Source: Lachnospiraceae bacterium MA2020 (GTDB taxonomy: Bacteria > Bacillota > Clostridia > Lachnospirales > Lachnospiraceae). Taken from it: a stretch of DNA of 64,000 nt. Position numbers and translations under genes: made by a program. A model generated the notes under the pieces. It saw nothing but the letters and a program-made list of their open reading frames with translations, had not been told where the DNA came from and made no database searches. Within the stretch, counting starts at the first letter, position 1. Each line of letters opens with the position of its first letter. The stretch is taken from positions 62,001 through 126,000 of the forward strand of contig JQKK01000004.1 of the NCBI GenBank assembly GCA_000746015.1, in the 5' to 3' direction. This document shows, piece by piece, positions 47,799 through 56,377 of this stretch.

Positions 47799-48305
47799 AT
47801 GAATATTTTAGACAAGTTCGTTAAAGCAATGAATATTAATGATGAAGACGATTACGATGATTTTGATGACGACTACTTAGACGATGAGGACGAGGAGCTC
47901 GAAGACAGAAAGAGATTTTCACGTCGCGAAGAGCCTAAGGTAGTTGAGCCAAAAGTATCATCAAGAAGCAAGATCACACCAATGCGTCAGGTTAGAAAGA
48001 GAGCAGACGGTGCGAGAGAAGTATGCATGTTCAGGCCATCAAATTCTGATGAAGCATGTGACATCATGGATGCACTTCTTTCAGACAGGACTGTTGTTCT
48101 CAACCTTGAGGGCATTAACGATGAGATCGCTCAGAAGATCATCGATACTATTTCAGGTGCTTGCTATGCACTTAACGGAAATATGGTTAAGATTTCAAAC
48201 TACATCTTTATTGTTGCTCCAAAGAGCGTAGAGCTTTCTGGAGATTCTCAGGGAGATGTGCTTAAGAATGCGTTTGATATGCCATTGGCAGTTGGACGTA
48301 TGTAA
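47799..48305 (+). CDS. sepF: Cell division protein SepF
   Basis: A 168-residue protein: a short amphipathic membrane-binding start (MNILDKFVKAMNIN), a highly acidic Asp/Glu linker, then the SepF domain (VCMFRPSNSDEACDIMDALL, LEGINDEIAQKIIDTISGACYALNG). It bundles FtsZ filaments and ties them to the membrane. ATG 47799 is chosen because AAAGGAGGG lies eight to nine bases upstream; the upstream in-frame ATG at 47766 has no site. Confidence 0.93.
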   Translation: MNILDKFVKAMNINDEDDYDDFDDDYLDDEDEELEDRKRFSRREEPKVVEPKVSSRSKITPMRQVRKRADGAREVCMFRPSNSDEACDIMDALLSDRTVVLNLEGINDEIAQKIIDTISGACYALNGNMVKISNYIFIVAPKSVELSGDSQGDVLKNAFDMPLAVGRM

Positions 48306-48337
48306 TTGTTGTTTAATTTTCATAGAACTATTTTACG

Positions 48338-48360
48338 GGCGGGGCGCTTTGTACCCCGCC
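48338..48360 (+). terminator. Hairpin terminator after sepF
   Basis: GGCGGGG (48338-48344) pairs with CCCCGCC (48354-48360); the T tract behind it is broken (TAATTCTTT), so termination may be partial. Confidence 0.65.
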
Positions 48361-48396
48361 TAATTCTTTGTATAACTGATAGAAAGGGTTAATAAG

Positions 48397-49500
48397 ATGT
48401 CCGAGATAGTTTCCATACCAAAGACTGCTTCGGGAGAAGCATACGACATTTTGATTGAAAACGATTTTGAAAAGCTTGCAGAGGCAGTTTCTAAGCTTGG
48501 AATCAACGACAGAAAGTTTTGTGTTATCACAGATTCAAATGTCGAGGGCCTTTATGCAGATGAAGTAGAGTCAAAATTAAAGGATATAGCTAAGCTTGTT
48601 GTGAGATATACAGTTTCAGCGGGTGAAGCTAATAAAACTCTTGCAAATATTGCAGAGATATATAAATTTCTTATCGAGAATCATTTTGACAGAAATGACT
48701 GTATTTTTGCGCTTGGTGGCGGCGTGATAGGAGATATGGCAGGATTTGCTGCTGCAACATATCTCAGAGGCATTAAATTTGTGCAGATACCTACATCATT
48801 GCTTGCACAGACAGACAGCTCTATCGGAGGCAAGACTGGTGTTGATCTCGATGCTTACAAAAATATGGTAGGAGCTTTCCATCAGCCTTCACTTGTATAT
48901 ATGAATATGTCAGTGCTTAAAAGTCTTCCTGCACGTGAGTATGCAGCAGGAATGGCTGAGATACTTAAGCATGGACTTATAAAGGATAATTCATACTATG
49001 GATGGCTTGTAAATAACTTCTCAGAGATCATGGATATGGAGAGTGATTATGTAGCCAAGATGATCAAGCGCAGCTGCGAGATCAAGGCTAGAGTTGTCAC
49101 AGAGGATGCACTTGAGCATGGCGAGAGAGCTCTTTTGAATTTTGGCCATACTATCGGTCATGCAATCGAGAAATATATGGATTTCAAGCTTCTACACGGA
49201 GAATGTGTCGCACTTGGAATGATAGCTGCAAGCTGGATCTCATACAAGAGAGGTAAGCTTGATACGGAAGAGTTTTACGAGATCAGAGATATGTTCCTTC
49301 CGTTTGGACTTCCACTTACTCTGGATGACGATGCTGATGCTGAGGAGATTCTGAGTCTCACAAAGTCAGATAAGAAGATGGATGGAGACAAGGTTAAGTT
49401 TGTGCTTCTCAAGAAGCCAGGGAAGGCTTATATTGATACTTCTGTAACTGATGATGAGATACTTGACGCAATCAGGCAGCTCATACTTACAGATGACTAA
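48397..49500 (+). CDS. aroB: 3-dehydroquinate synthase
   Basis: A 367-residue NAD- and zinc-dependent enzyme of the shikimate pathway, converting DAHP to 3-dehydroquinate. LGGGVIGDMAGFAAATYLRG is the NAD loop; PTSLLAQTDSSIGGKTGVD and the metal ligands in AEILKHGLIKD, LNFGHTIGHAIEK and LLHGECVALGM are intact. GAAAGGG precedes the ATG. No other aro gene is next to it. Confidence 0.96.
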   Translation: MSEIVSIPKTASGEAYDILIENDFEKLAEAVSKLGINDRKFCVITDSNVEGLYADEVESKLKDIAKLVVRYTVSAGEANKTLANIAEIYKFLIENHFDRNDCIFALGGGVIGDMAGFAAATYLRGIKFVQIPTSLLAQTDSSIGGKTGVDLDAYKNMVGAFHQPSLVYMNMSVLKSLPAREYAAGMAEILKHGLIKDNSYYGWLVNNFSEIMDMESDYVAKMIKRSCEIKARVVTEDALEHGERALLNFGHTIGHAIEKYMDFKLLHGECVALGMIAASWISYKRGKLDTEEFYEIRDMFLPFGLPLTLDDDADAEEILSLTKSDKKMDGDKVKFVLLKKPGKAYIDTSVTDDEILDAIRQLILTDD

Positions 49501-49519
49501 AAGATAAAAAGGATTTGAT

Positions 49520-50071
49520 ATGAAACGCGTAAATACACTTTTGTTTTTTATACTTGATGTTATTTTGGTGGCTGTTTTGGTATTTTTGGATCAGTTTACC
49601 AAATCACTTGCTGTAAAGCACCTTATGAATCAGGCGCCTTATCCTATTATTAAAAATTTTCTGATACTTGAGTATCTTGAGAATCGTGGGGCAGCCTTTG
49701 GCATGCTGCAAAATCAGAGCCTGTTTTTTATAATCATAGGCACGGTTTTTGTTCTTCTGATGGTAGTTGCACTTATAAGGATACCGGCATATGGTAAGTA
49801 TCATCTTTTGAGATTTTTCTTAAGTTTGATAACAGCCGGTGCTATCGGAAATATGATCGACAGAGTTCTTTTGAAATATGTAGTTGATTTTATATATGTG
49901 ATATATATAAATTTCCCGGTTTTCAATGTTGCAGATATTTATGTAACAGTTGGAACTGCTGCACTTTTAGTGCTTATACTGTTTGTGTGGAAAGATGATG
50001 ATCTTGATATGGACAAGGCGCGTCATCCAAAGATTCATTCCGCTTTTAAGCCAAAGGATTCAGATGAGTGA
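49520..50071 (+). CDS. lspA: Lipoprotein signal peptidase (signal peptidase II)
   Basis: A 183-residue membrane aspartic protease with four helices. The catalytic Asps are in GAIGNMIDRVLLKYVVDF and FPVFNVADIYVTVG; EYLENRGAAFGML is the substrate-facing loop. It removes the signal peptide from lipoproteins, several of which are encoded in this window. A soluble acidic tail of about 25 residues follows the last helix. The rluD gene starts inside its last codons. Confidence 0.95.
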   Translation: MKRVNTLLFFILDVILVAVLVFLDQFTKSLAVKHLMNQAPYPIIKNFLILEYLENRGAAFGMLQNQSLFFIIIGTVFVLLMVVALIRIPAYGKYHLLRFFLSLITAGAIGNMIDRVLLKYVVDFIYVIYINFPVFNVADIYVTVGTAALLVLILFVWKDDDLDMDKARHPKIHSAFKPKDSDE

Positions 50072-50975
50072 TATTAATTCAAAAAAGTATAATTTTATAG
50101 TTGATGCAGATGATGCAGATGTAAGGATAGATAAGTATCTTTCAGCTGCATGCAATGATCTTTCGAGGTCATATATACAAAAGATCATTACAAATGGTGG
50201 TGTACTCTTAAACGGAGAAGTACCAAAGACCAAGACTATAGTAAATGAGGATGATGTTATAGAGATCACTGTGCCGGAAAGTGTTATCCCTGAGATAGCT
50301 CCAGAGGATATTCCACTTGATATTCTTTACGAAGACAGCGATGTGATCGTTGTAAATAAGCCAAAGGGTATCGTAGTGCATCCGGCAGCAGGACATTACA
50401 CAGGAACCCTTGTAAATGCACTGCTTTATCATTGCAAGGATCTGTCAGGGATAAATGGCGTTATGCGCCCAGGTATAGTGCATAGGATAGATATGAATAC
50501 TACAGGATCTCTGATCATCTGTAAGAATGATTTTGCCCATAACGACATTGCAGCTCAGCTTAAGGAGCACTCTATAAAGCGCAGATATGTTGCTATCGTA
50601 GAAGGCAATATAAAAGAGGATGAGGGCACGATAGATGCGCCTATAGGCAGAAGTCAGAAGGACCGCAAGAAGATGGCGGTCGTAATGAATGGCAAGAATG
50701 CTGTCACTCATTTTAAGGTACTTAAACGCTCTGCCAAGTACACATATGTGGAATGTGCCCTTGAAACCGGAAGGACACATCAGATAAGAGTTCATATGGC
50801 ACATATACATCATCCGCTTCTGGGTGACGATGTATATGGCAAGGCTGTGAAGGGACTTGAAGGACAGACACTTCACGCGCGCACACTTGGGTTCGTACAG
50901 CCTCACACTAAAGAGTATATTGAAGTAGATGCTCCAATTCCGGAGTATTTTGAGCATATTTTACAGACATTTTAA
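50064..50975 (+). CDS. rluD: 23S rRNA pseudouridine synthase, RluD family
   Basis: About 303 residues: an N-terminal S4 RNA-binding domain (RIDKYLSAACNDLSRSYIQK) and the RluA-family catalytic domain with VVNKPKGIVVHPAAGHYTGTLVNAL (split here by position) and the catalytic Asp in HRIDMNTTGSLII. ALETGRTHQIRVHMAHIHHP is the family's uridine-binding region. ATG 50064 overlaps the lspA stop and has AAAGGA upstream. lspA-rluD order is common in Firmicutes. Target uridines are not shown by sequence alone. Confidence 0.93.
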   Translation: MSDINSKKYNFIVDADDADVRIDKYLSAACNDLSRSYIQKIITNGGVLLNGEVPKTKTIVNEDDVIEITVPESVIPEIAPEDIPLDILYEDSDVIVVNKPKGIVVHPAAGHYTGTLVNALLYHCKDLSGINGVMRPGIVHRIDMNTTGSLIICKNDFAHNDIAAQLKEHSIKRRYVAIVEGNIKEDEGTIDAPIGRSQKDRKKMAVVMNGKNAVTHFKVLKRSAKYTYVECALETGRTHQIRVHMAHIHHPLLGDDVYGKAVKGLEGQTLHARTLGFVQPHTKEYIEVDAPIPEYFEHILQTF

Positions 50976-50993
50976 CTAAATCTCCTTGTTTTA

Positions 50994-51002
50994 TGATATA
51001 AT
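50994..51002 (+). promoter_or_regulatory. Extended -10 promoter candidate
   Basis: TGATATAAT with no clear -35, about 90 bases upstream of the cytidylate kinase-like gene. Confidence 0.4.
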
Positions 51003-51093
51003 TGTACTAGGAAGTGCCACGGGTATTGATGGTTTTTCCGGATTGTTGGTAAAATTATCGGTACTACTTTATACATAAAGGAAGGTGACTGAT

Positions 51094-51729
51094 ATGAATA
51101 CGATCATCACTATAGGAAGGCAGTTTGGTTCCGGTGGAAGAGAGATAGGCGAGAAGATAGCAGAGAAGTTTGGTATTAAGTGCTATGATAAGGAGCTTTT
51201 GACGCAAGCTGCACAGAACAGTGGATTATGTCAGGAAGTTTTTGAAAATCACGATGAGAGACCTACAAGCTCATTTCTTTACAATCTTGTAATGGATACC
51301 TATTCTTTCGGTTATACAAGTTCTACTTATATGGATATGCCTGTCTCGCACAAGGTATTCTTAGCTCAGTTTGATACTATTAAGAAGATAGCTTCAGAAG
51401 GTCCATGCGTATTGGTAGGAAGATGTGCTGACTATGCGCTTCAGGATTTCCCGAATGTGTTGAATCTGTTTATTTATGCAAAGCTTGAAGACAGGATCAA
51501 GCGTGTAATGGGAAGATTTGAAGATGTGGATACCCCTGAAAAAGCCAAGGATATGATAAAGAAGAAGGATAAGCAGCGCAGAAGCTATTATGATTATTAT
51601 TCTTCAAAACGTTGGGGACATGTAGACACCTACAATCTTTCAATAGATAGCTCAGTACTTGGAATTGATGGTACAGTGAAGCTTATATGTCAGTATATTG
51701 AGGATTTTGAAGCAAGAGATAAACAGTAA
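51094..51729 (+). CDS. Cytidylate kinase-like family protein
   Basis: A 211-residue P-loop kinase of the cytidylate kinase-like (Cytidylate_kin2) family. TIITIGRQFGSGGREIGEKIAEK holds the phosphate loop, and the lid Arg-rich helix follows (RIKRVMGRFEDVDTPEKAKDMI). AGGAAGGTG precedes ATG 51094. Clostridia have several such proteins beside the true Cmk; the natural substrate is not established. A strong terminator follows. Confidence 0.85.
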   Translation: MNTIITIGRQFGSGGREIGEKIAEKFGIKCYDKELLTQAAQNSGLCQEVFENHDERPTSSFLYNLVMDTYSFGYTSSTYMDMPVSHKVFLAQFDTIKKIASEGPCVLVGRCADYALQDFPNVLNLFIYAKLEDRIKRVMGRFEDVDTPEKAKDMIKKKDKQRRSYYDYYSSKRWGHVDTYNLSIDSSVLGIDGTVKLICQYIEDFEARDKQ

Positions 51730-51746
51730 GTTAATTGGAAATAGTA

Positions 51747-51779
51747 GTGCCGCAGCAATAAAAAGCTGCGGCACTTTTT
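51747..51779. terminator. Rho-independent terminator, probably bidirectional
   Basis: GTGCCGCAGC pairs with GCTGCGGCAC around AATAAAAA, followed by TTTTTA. It separates the kinase-like gene from the convergent M50-like gene, whose stop is only five bases away. Confidence 0.92.
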
Positions 51780-51783
51780 ATGT

Positions 51784-52398
51784 TTAAACTTTAAAGGGTG
51801 CATGCGCACGGATCAGGGCAAGCATAGAACCTAAATCCGGTTTGAAGAATAAGAATATTATAAATAGTATAAGCAGGCATATCGGAAATCCTTTGAGAAA
51901 GTTTACTATATCCTGCGTGCTCATAGTCATGTGGAAGAAAATACTTATGAAAATATATATGAACAGAATATAGTGCCATACTTCGCGACAATGTGGAAGG
52001 ACTGCATATATCATTAGTATTAATGATGTGGCGCCGCAGATAACAGGTGCGATAGCTGACAGAGAGAGCTGGATTGATTTTTGTATAAAGTTGCCTCGCG
52101 CCCTGAATTCGACACTACCTAGCATGGTTCCCTTTGGAATTAGATTTATTTTTTCAAGCTTTGCTCCTGTGATAAGCACAAAAAGAGCATGCGAAAGCTC
52201 GTGATGAATCGTGCCGGGATAGGTCAGGTAGTTTCTAATGATAAAAGCAACAGCACTATTTGTGACTCTTGCAATTAAATCAGTAAGAAACGAATCAAGA
52301 AAGTGGATTATAAGACCTAAAACTACAAGGATAACCGGCACAGCGATCGCATATTTTGCTGCTTCGATCATGTTTGCTGTTGAGAATAGATTAGACAT
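51784..52398 (-). CDS. M50-type membrane metalloprotease-like protein
   Basis: A 204-residue membrane protein with about five hydrophobic segments. HHELSHALFVLITGAKLEKI (about residues 65-84) has the HExxH zinc motif placed in a membrane segment, as in M50 site-2 proteases; no obvious PDZ domain and no clear third-ligand NPDG motif is seen. It may be a minimal M50 relative or a structural protein. It has no same-strand neighbour and is divergent from the next gene across a large palindrome. Confidence 0.7.
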   Translation of the reverse strand: MSNLFSTANMIEAAKYAIAVPVILVVLGLIIHFLDSFLTDLIARVTNSAVAFIIRNYLTYPGTIHHELSHALFVLITGAKLEKINLIPKGTMLGSVEFRARGNFIQKSIQLSLSAIAPVICGATSLILMIYAVLPHCREVWHYILFIYIFISIFFHMTMSTQDIVNFLKGFPICLLILFIIFLFFKPDLGSMLALIRAHAPFKV

Positions 52399-52424
52399 TT
52401 ATATTTTCCTCTTTGATGTTATAA

Positions 52425-52502
52425 TGATACCAACGGTCATAAGGTCTTTTACCCATTGACAAGCAAGCTTGTCATGGGATAAGACCTTTGACCCTGGTAT
52501 CA
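52425..52502. repeat. 78-bp near-perfect palindrome
   Basis: The arms TGATACCA..GGTCA.AAGGTCTT..CCCA.TGACAAGC (52425-52463) and their complement (52466-52502) meet with only two or three unpaired bases at the tip (GCAAGC). A few single-base bulges interrupt a stem of about 35 pairs. There is no T tract, so it is not a simple terminator. It lies in the divergent gap between the M50-like gene and a lipoprotein gene. Confidence 0.9.
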
Positions 52503-52570
52503 TAATAATAATACATATGGAAATTGGACACAATAGAATTGTAATTTTTTGTATGAAAAGGGAGGCAGTT

Positions 52571-53602
52571 TTGAAGAAAAATTTTTTGATCGTCTTGGGG
52601 ATTATTACAATTACATTGATTTGCGCATGCTCAAAAAGTGCGGCAGAAGCGGATAAATATGAGCAGACTTATGCATCCGAGCAGACAGAAGCTACTCAGG
52701 AGGAAAACGAAACTGATGAATCAGATCAAACAGAGGAAGTATCATCGGATTCGGATGAAAATGAAGAATCTATAGAACGTGATCGGGTTGAAATGGAAGA
52801 TAAATTGAAAGAAGTATTGGAAACAAAAGCTGAGATCACTGAGGAAAAAATCCGATTGTTTGAGATGGATGATTTTGACAATAATGGTGAGTACGAAGCT
52901 TTTGCGCTGGTAGGAGAGGAACCGGAATACGATTTTGACGAGGAGGGAATTGTAGCCGGAGACGTATGGTTTATAAATGAAAAAGATGCAACAAAACTTA
53001 CTGATCAGTATGGTATGGGATTTCAGTGTAAGGACAGGGTTCTTGATTTCGGCACTACTAAGTATGTTATTTTTGCTGATGAGTATGCAACAGGAGTAAT
53101 GACATATGCTTTTGAGGTTAAAGGAAATAATGTGGAAGAAGCACCATTTTCAAAGTGCGGAGCAGTGCAGGTGACGGACCAGGAGGATGACTGCTTTAGG
53201 ATAGTAGACAGCAGTTATGATGCAGAATATGATCCAGAGCTCGACTCTACGCTTGGTCATACATGGAAGAGCTATTATTTTTTCTATGACAGAGATACCG
53301 ATAGTGTAAAAGAATATGGCGGTTCGGAGATCACTGATGAAAAAGCGAAGGAATTAGCAGGACGTGACCTCGCAGCAGAGTGCTTAAAGTCTGATGACAA
53401 ACTTGAAAGTATTTACTATCGCAAGAATGGCATCATCAATATCAACTATTCGAGACCAGGTGAAAATGGATGCATTTCATATCTCCATCGTACTTGGGAT
53501 ATCGAAAAAGAATGTTACATAGACGATTATACTGAAGCAAGTGATGAAGAACAGGCGGGCACATATCTGCCGGCGCTGTGTCCGGAAATTGCAACGTATT
53601 GA
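52571..53602 (+). CDS. Lipoprotein with acidic linker, unknown function
   Basis: About 343 residues. The start is TTG 52571, five bases after GGGAGG; the open frame runs upstream through the palindrome but without a site. The signal peptide ends in LICAC, fitting a lipoprotein. A Glu/Ser/Asp/Thr-rich linker of about 45 residues precedes a domain with DDFDNNGEYEAFAL, an acidic repeat-like motif seen in calcium-binding and FG-GAP-like surface proteins. I do not recognise the rest. Confidence 0.75.
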   Translation: MKKNFLIVLGIITITLICACSKSAAEADKYEQTYASEQTEATQEENETDESDQTEEVSSDSDENEESIERDRVEMEDKLKEVLETKAEITEEKIRLFEMDDFDNNGEYEAFALVGEEPEYDFDEEGIVAGDVWFINEKDATKLTDQYGMGFQCKDRVLDFGTTKYVIFADEYATGVMTYAFEVKGNNVEEAPFSKCGAVQVTDQEDDCFRIVDSSYDAEYDPELDSTLGHTWKSYYFFYDRDTDSVKEYGGSEITDEKAKELAGRDLAAECLKSDDKLESIYYRKNGIININYSRPGENGCISYLHRTWDIEKECYIDDYTEASDEEQAGTYLPALCPEIATY

Positions 53603-53638
53603 AAAACTTAGAATTTGAATTCAGGAAGAAAGGTTTGT

Positions 53639-54031
53639 ATGTCAGAAGTAATTATAATTAGACCACATCATGGAATGTGTTTTCAATTCTATGAAGGAAA
53701 AGGATATAGCGAAGAGTTTACCGATCATATGGGGAAGGTTATCCATATGCTTGAAAAAGAACCTGATACTAAGTTAAAAATAAGTATCAGAGAGGATGCC
53801 GTATGTGGGAATTGTCCCAATAATGCGGAGGGCAGCTGCAAGAGCCGTGATAAGGTTATTCGGTATGATAAGGCAGTTTTGGATATCTGTGGAATACAGA
53901 ATGATGCCGAGCTTAGCTATAGGGATTTTTTGGAACTAGTAAGCAGGAAGATCATAAAAACCGGTAAAAGGAAAGATGTCTGTGGTGATTGTGAATGGGA
54001 TTATATATGTGGAAAAAACGATGGTTTCTGA
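53639..54031 (+). CDS. DUF1284 protein, probable iron-sulfur protein
   Basis: A 130-residue protein of the DUF1284 family: RPHHGMCFQFYEGKGYSEEF near the start, then cysteines in DAVCGNCPNNAEGSCKSR and VCGDCEWDYICG, enough to bind a metal or cluster. AGAAAGG precedes ATG 53639. Its end overlaps the metallophosphoesterase gene by 37 bases. Function unknown. Confidence 0.82.
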   Translation: MSEVIIIRPHHGMCFQFYEGKGYSEEFTDHMGKVIHMLEKEPDTKLKISIREDAVCGNCPNNAEGSCKSRDKVIRYDKAVLDICGIQNDAELSYRDFLELVSRKIIKTGKRKDVCGDCEWDYICGKNDGF

Positions 54032-55128
54032 TAGTTTTTGCCATAGTGGCTATTATATTAATAACGATCATTGTGAAAAGGAGAATAGGACGCAATAATA
54101 GCGTAACTTCCGAACTGACTTATATGAAAATATGTGTTGCCTCAGATATTCATTATATTTCTCCAGAGCTTACAGATAAAGGTATGTATTTCATTCAGCT
54201 TATTGAGAATAGTGATGGCAAGGCTATGCAGTATTGCGAAGAAATAACAGATACTTTTGTTGCTGAGATAATTGAGCAAAAGCCCGATGTACTTGTTATA
54301 TCGGGCGATCTGACATTTAACGGAGCAAAGGCAAGTCATCAAGCTTTTTCAGCTAAAATCAGGAAAATACAAGAAGCAGGAACCAAAGTCCTTGTGATTC
54401 CGGGAAATCATGATATTAACTGTAATATGGCTGCTTCATTCAAAGGGGATAGTTACGAACTGGTCGAAAGTATAAATTCGGACGAATTTGCATCAATTTA
54501 TTCTGATTTTGGATATGCCGGAGCTTTATCTCGTGACAATTCTTCGCTGAGCTATACATACGAGGCTGTACCGGGGCTTATCATGCTTATGGTAGATGTA
54601 AATACGGAAGATTCCCAAGGAGTTTTAAAAGATTCTACATATCAATGGATAAGTAAGCAGCTTGAAGAAGCTTCAAAATCCGGAAAACATGTTATAGCGG
54701 TAAGCCATCAGAACCTGCTTGCACATAATAGTTTGTTCGTTGACGGCTTTATAATGGGCGACAGCGGCCGTTTGTGCACTCTTTACGAGAAGTATGGAGT
54801 TATGTGTAATCTTAGCGGTCACATGCATATTCAACATATAGCTGAAAGCAACGGTGGAGTTAAGGATATTGCAACATCATCACTTGTGGTATCTCCATGC
54901 CAATATGGCGTGATCGATATAAGTGAAAACGGAGCTGATTATCATACTGAGCCATTAAAGTTTCATCATGCGAATGAAGCAGAGCTCTTTATGAGAGAGA
55001 CTTCGTTCAGACTTATCAGAAAGAATATAGATAATCCGTCGATAGAAACATGCAATTATTTTGCAGATTTAAATGGCGCGTATTTTTCCGGCAGGACAGA
55101 TCTGATAAATTGGGATGAAAGTATTTAA
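53995..55128 (+). CDS. Membrane-anchored metallophosphoesterase
   Basis: A 377-residue protein: one N-terminal membrane helix (about 11-27) and a calcineurin-like phosphoesterase domain with the full metal set, ASDIHY, VISGDLTFNG, IPGNHDIN, AVSHQN and LSGHMHIQH. The catalytic domain should face outside, where it could hydrolyse a phosphoester or nucleotide. The start overlaps DUF1284; ATG 54007 is a second possible start. The C-terminal 70 residues lie outside the domain. Confidence 0.85.
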   Translation: MGLYMWKKRWFLIVFAIVAIILITIIVKRRIGRNNSVTSELTYMKICVASDIHYISPELTDKGMYFIQLIENSDGKAMQYCEEITDTFVAEIIEQKPDVLVISGDLTFNGAKASHQAFSAKIRKIQEAGTKVLVIPGNHDINCNMAASFKGDSYELVESINSDEFASIYSDFGYAGALSRDNSSLSYTYEAVPGLIMLMVDVNTEDSQGVLKDSTYQWISKQLEEASKSGKHVIAVSHQNLLAHNSLFVDGFIMGDSGRLCTLYEKYGVMCNLSGHMHIQHIAESNGGVKDIATSSLVVSPCQYGVIDISENGADYHTEPLKFHHANEAELFMRETSFRLIRKNIDNPSIETCNYFADLNGAYFSGRTDLINWDESI

Positions 55129-55270
55129 GAAGAGATTAGACAGAAAGATTCCCTTACCGGAATTTATATGAAATCTGTGCATGATGATGGATTTCGTGAT
55201 CATACTAAGTGTATTTTTTGAGTGGAAATTATAGTGTATCAATTCATGTGAATTGGAGAGAGGTTGCTAA

Positions 55271-56029
55271 ATGATACTGGGATTGTATTTGAGTGGAACA
55301 GGTAATACTAAACACTGCATAGAGAAACTGACAAATCTGCTGGATAAAAATGCAGCGGTACTTCCTTTGGAAGATAGGAATGTAATTGATGCAGTAAAGG
55401 AATCTGACACAATTATAATCGGTTATCCGACGCAGTTTTCAAACGCTCCTGTAATGGTCAGGGATTTTATAAAGAATTATGATATATGGCATAATAAAAA
55501 AGTCTTATGTGTTACAACAATGGGAGCTTTCAGTGGAGATGGTGCAGGATGTACGGCAAGGCTTCTTAAGAAAAAAGGTGCTGTTATCTTAGGTGGATTA
55601 CAGATAAAAATGCCGGATTCTGTATGTGATGTTAAGTTACTAAAGAAGTCTTTAGAGGTGAATAGAAAAATCATATTAGAGGCTGATAAAAAGATAGAGC
55701 GTGTTGCTGATGAGATAATGCATGGGAAATATCCGCAGGAAGGTGTAACGTTCATATCGCATATTGCAGGATTATTTGGCCAGCGATTGTGGTTTTACGG
55801 AAAGACAGCACATTATTCGGATCAGCTGAAAATAAGTGATGCCTGCATGGGATGTGGCTTGTGCAGCAGCATTTGCCCTATGAATAATATAAAAATCGAA
55901 AATGGTAAGGCTGTTGCCGGTGGTAAATGCACCATGTGCTATCGCTGCATAAGTCGATGCCCACAGATGGCTATAACACTTTTGGGCAAGAAAGTTGAAG
56001 AACAGTGCCAGTTTACGAAGTATGCATGA
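55271..56029 (+). CDS. EFR1-type flavodoxin-ferredoxin fusion protein
   Basis: A 252-residue protein: an N-terminal flavodoxin-like domain (LGLYLSGTGNTKHCIEKL; MGAFSGDGAG) and a C-terminal ferredoxin with two cluster sites, CMGCGLCSSICP and CTMCYRCISRCP. Such fusions pass electrons between flavin and 4Fe-4S clusters in anaerobes; the partner is unknown. GGAGAGAGG lies upstream of ATG 55271. Confidence 0.9.
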   Translation: MILGLYLSGTGNTKHCIEKLTNLLDKNAAVLPLEDRNVIDAVKESDTIIIGYPTQFSNAPVMVRDFIKNYDIWHNKKVLCVTTMGAFSGDGAGCTARLLKKKGAVILGGLQIKMPDSVCDVKLLKKSLEVNRKIILEADKKIERVADEIMHGKYPQEGVTFISHIAGLFGQRLWFYGKTAHYSDQLKISDACMGCGLCSSICPMNNIKIENGKAVAGGKCTMCYRCISRCPQMAITLLGKKVEEQCQFTKYA

Positions 56030-56377
56030 ATAAGGGAACTAAATATTGATCAAATTTGCGAAAAAGTGAAATTATGTAAGTGAACGCGGATGATTTTTAT
56101 GAATTTTCATGATGGTGCGAGATAGAAAATATCTAACGCAACAAGGGAAAAGAGTTTTCCACATGTTGTTGCTCGCTGGATATATTTTTATTTCGCACCT
56201 TAGTATTTTAAATAACTAAAATTTAAATTGCTAAATAACTAGATTCTAGGAGATTCATAAGGAACAATTATCTTTACATATGTACATAATAATGCACATT
56301 CAATCTGATACGATCGATACAACAAAAGAGCTATAATAGTTAAAGATAAGTATTGAAATTGCTTGAGAGGACTAAGT
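56030..56377. other. Intergenic region with a hairpin element and possible operators
   Basis: This AT-rich gap holds the 86-bp hairpin element at 56114-56199, a 10-bp direct repeat TAAATAACTA at 56209-56218 and 56232-56241, and a TATAAT at 56332-56337 that could serve the macro-domain/WYL genes. No -35 of note and no coding frame was seen. Confidence 0.6.
56114..56199 (-). repeat. Short hairpin element D, internally deleted relative of elements A-C
   Basis: GGTGCGA (56114-56120) pairs with TCGCACC (56193-56199), and the arms pair inwards through AACGCAACA with TGTTGTTGC and GGAAAA with TTTTCC. Read on the minus strand, 56174-56155 is GAGCAACAACATGTGGAAAA, 17 of 20 identical to element B near 61156, and the opposite arm (TTTTCCCTTGTTGCGTTAGATAT, broken here: TTGTTGCGTTAGATAT) also matches. 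The central hairpin and middle stems of A and B are absent. Confidence 0.8.

Noticed and set aside
51747-51779. Hairpin as a member of the structured element family
   Set aside because: It shares no sequence with elements A-D and is a standard terminator.
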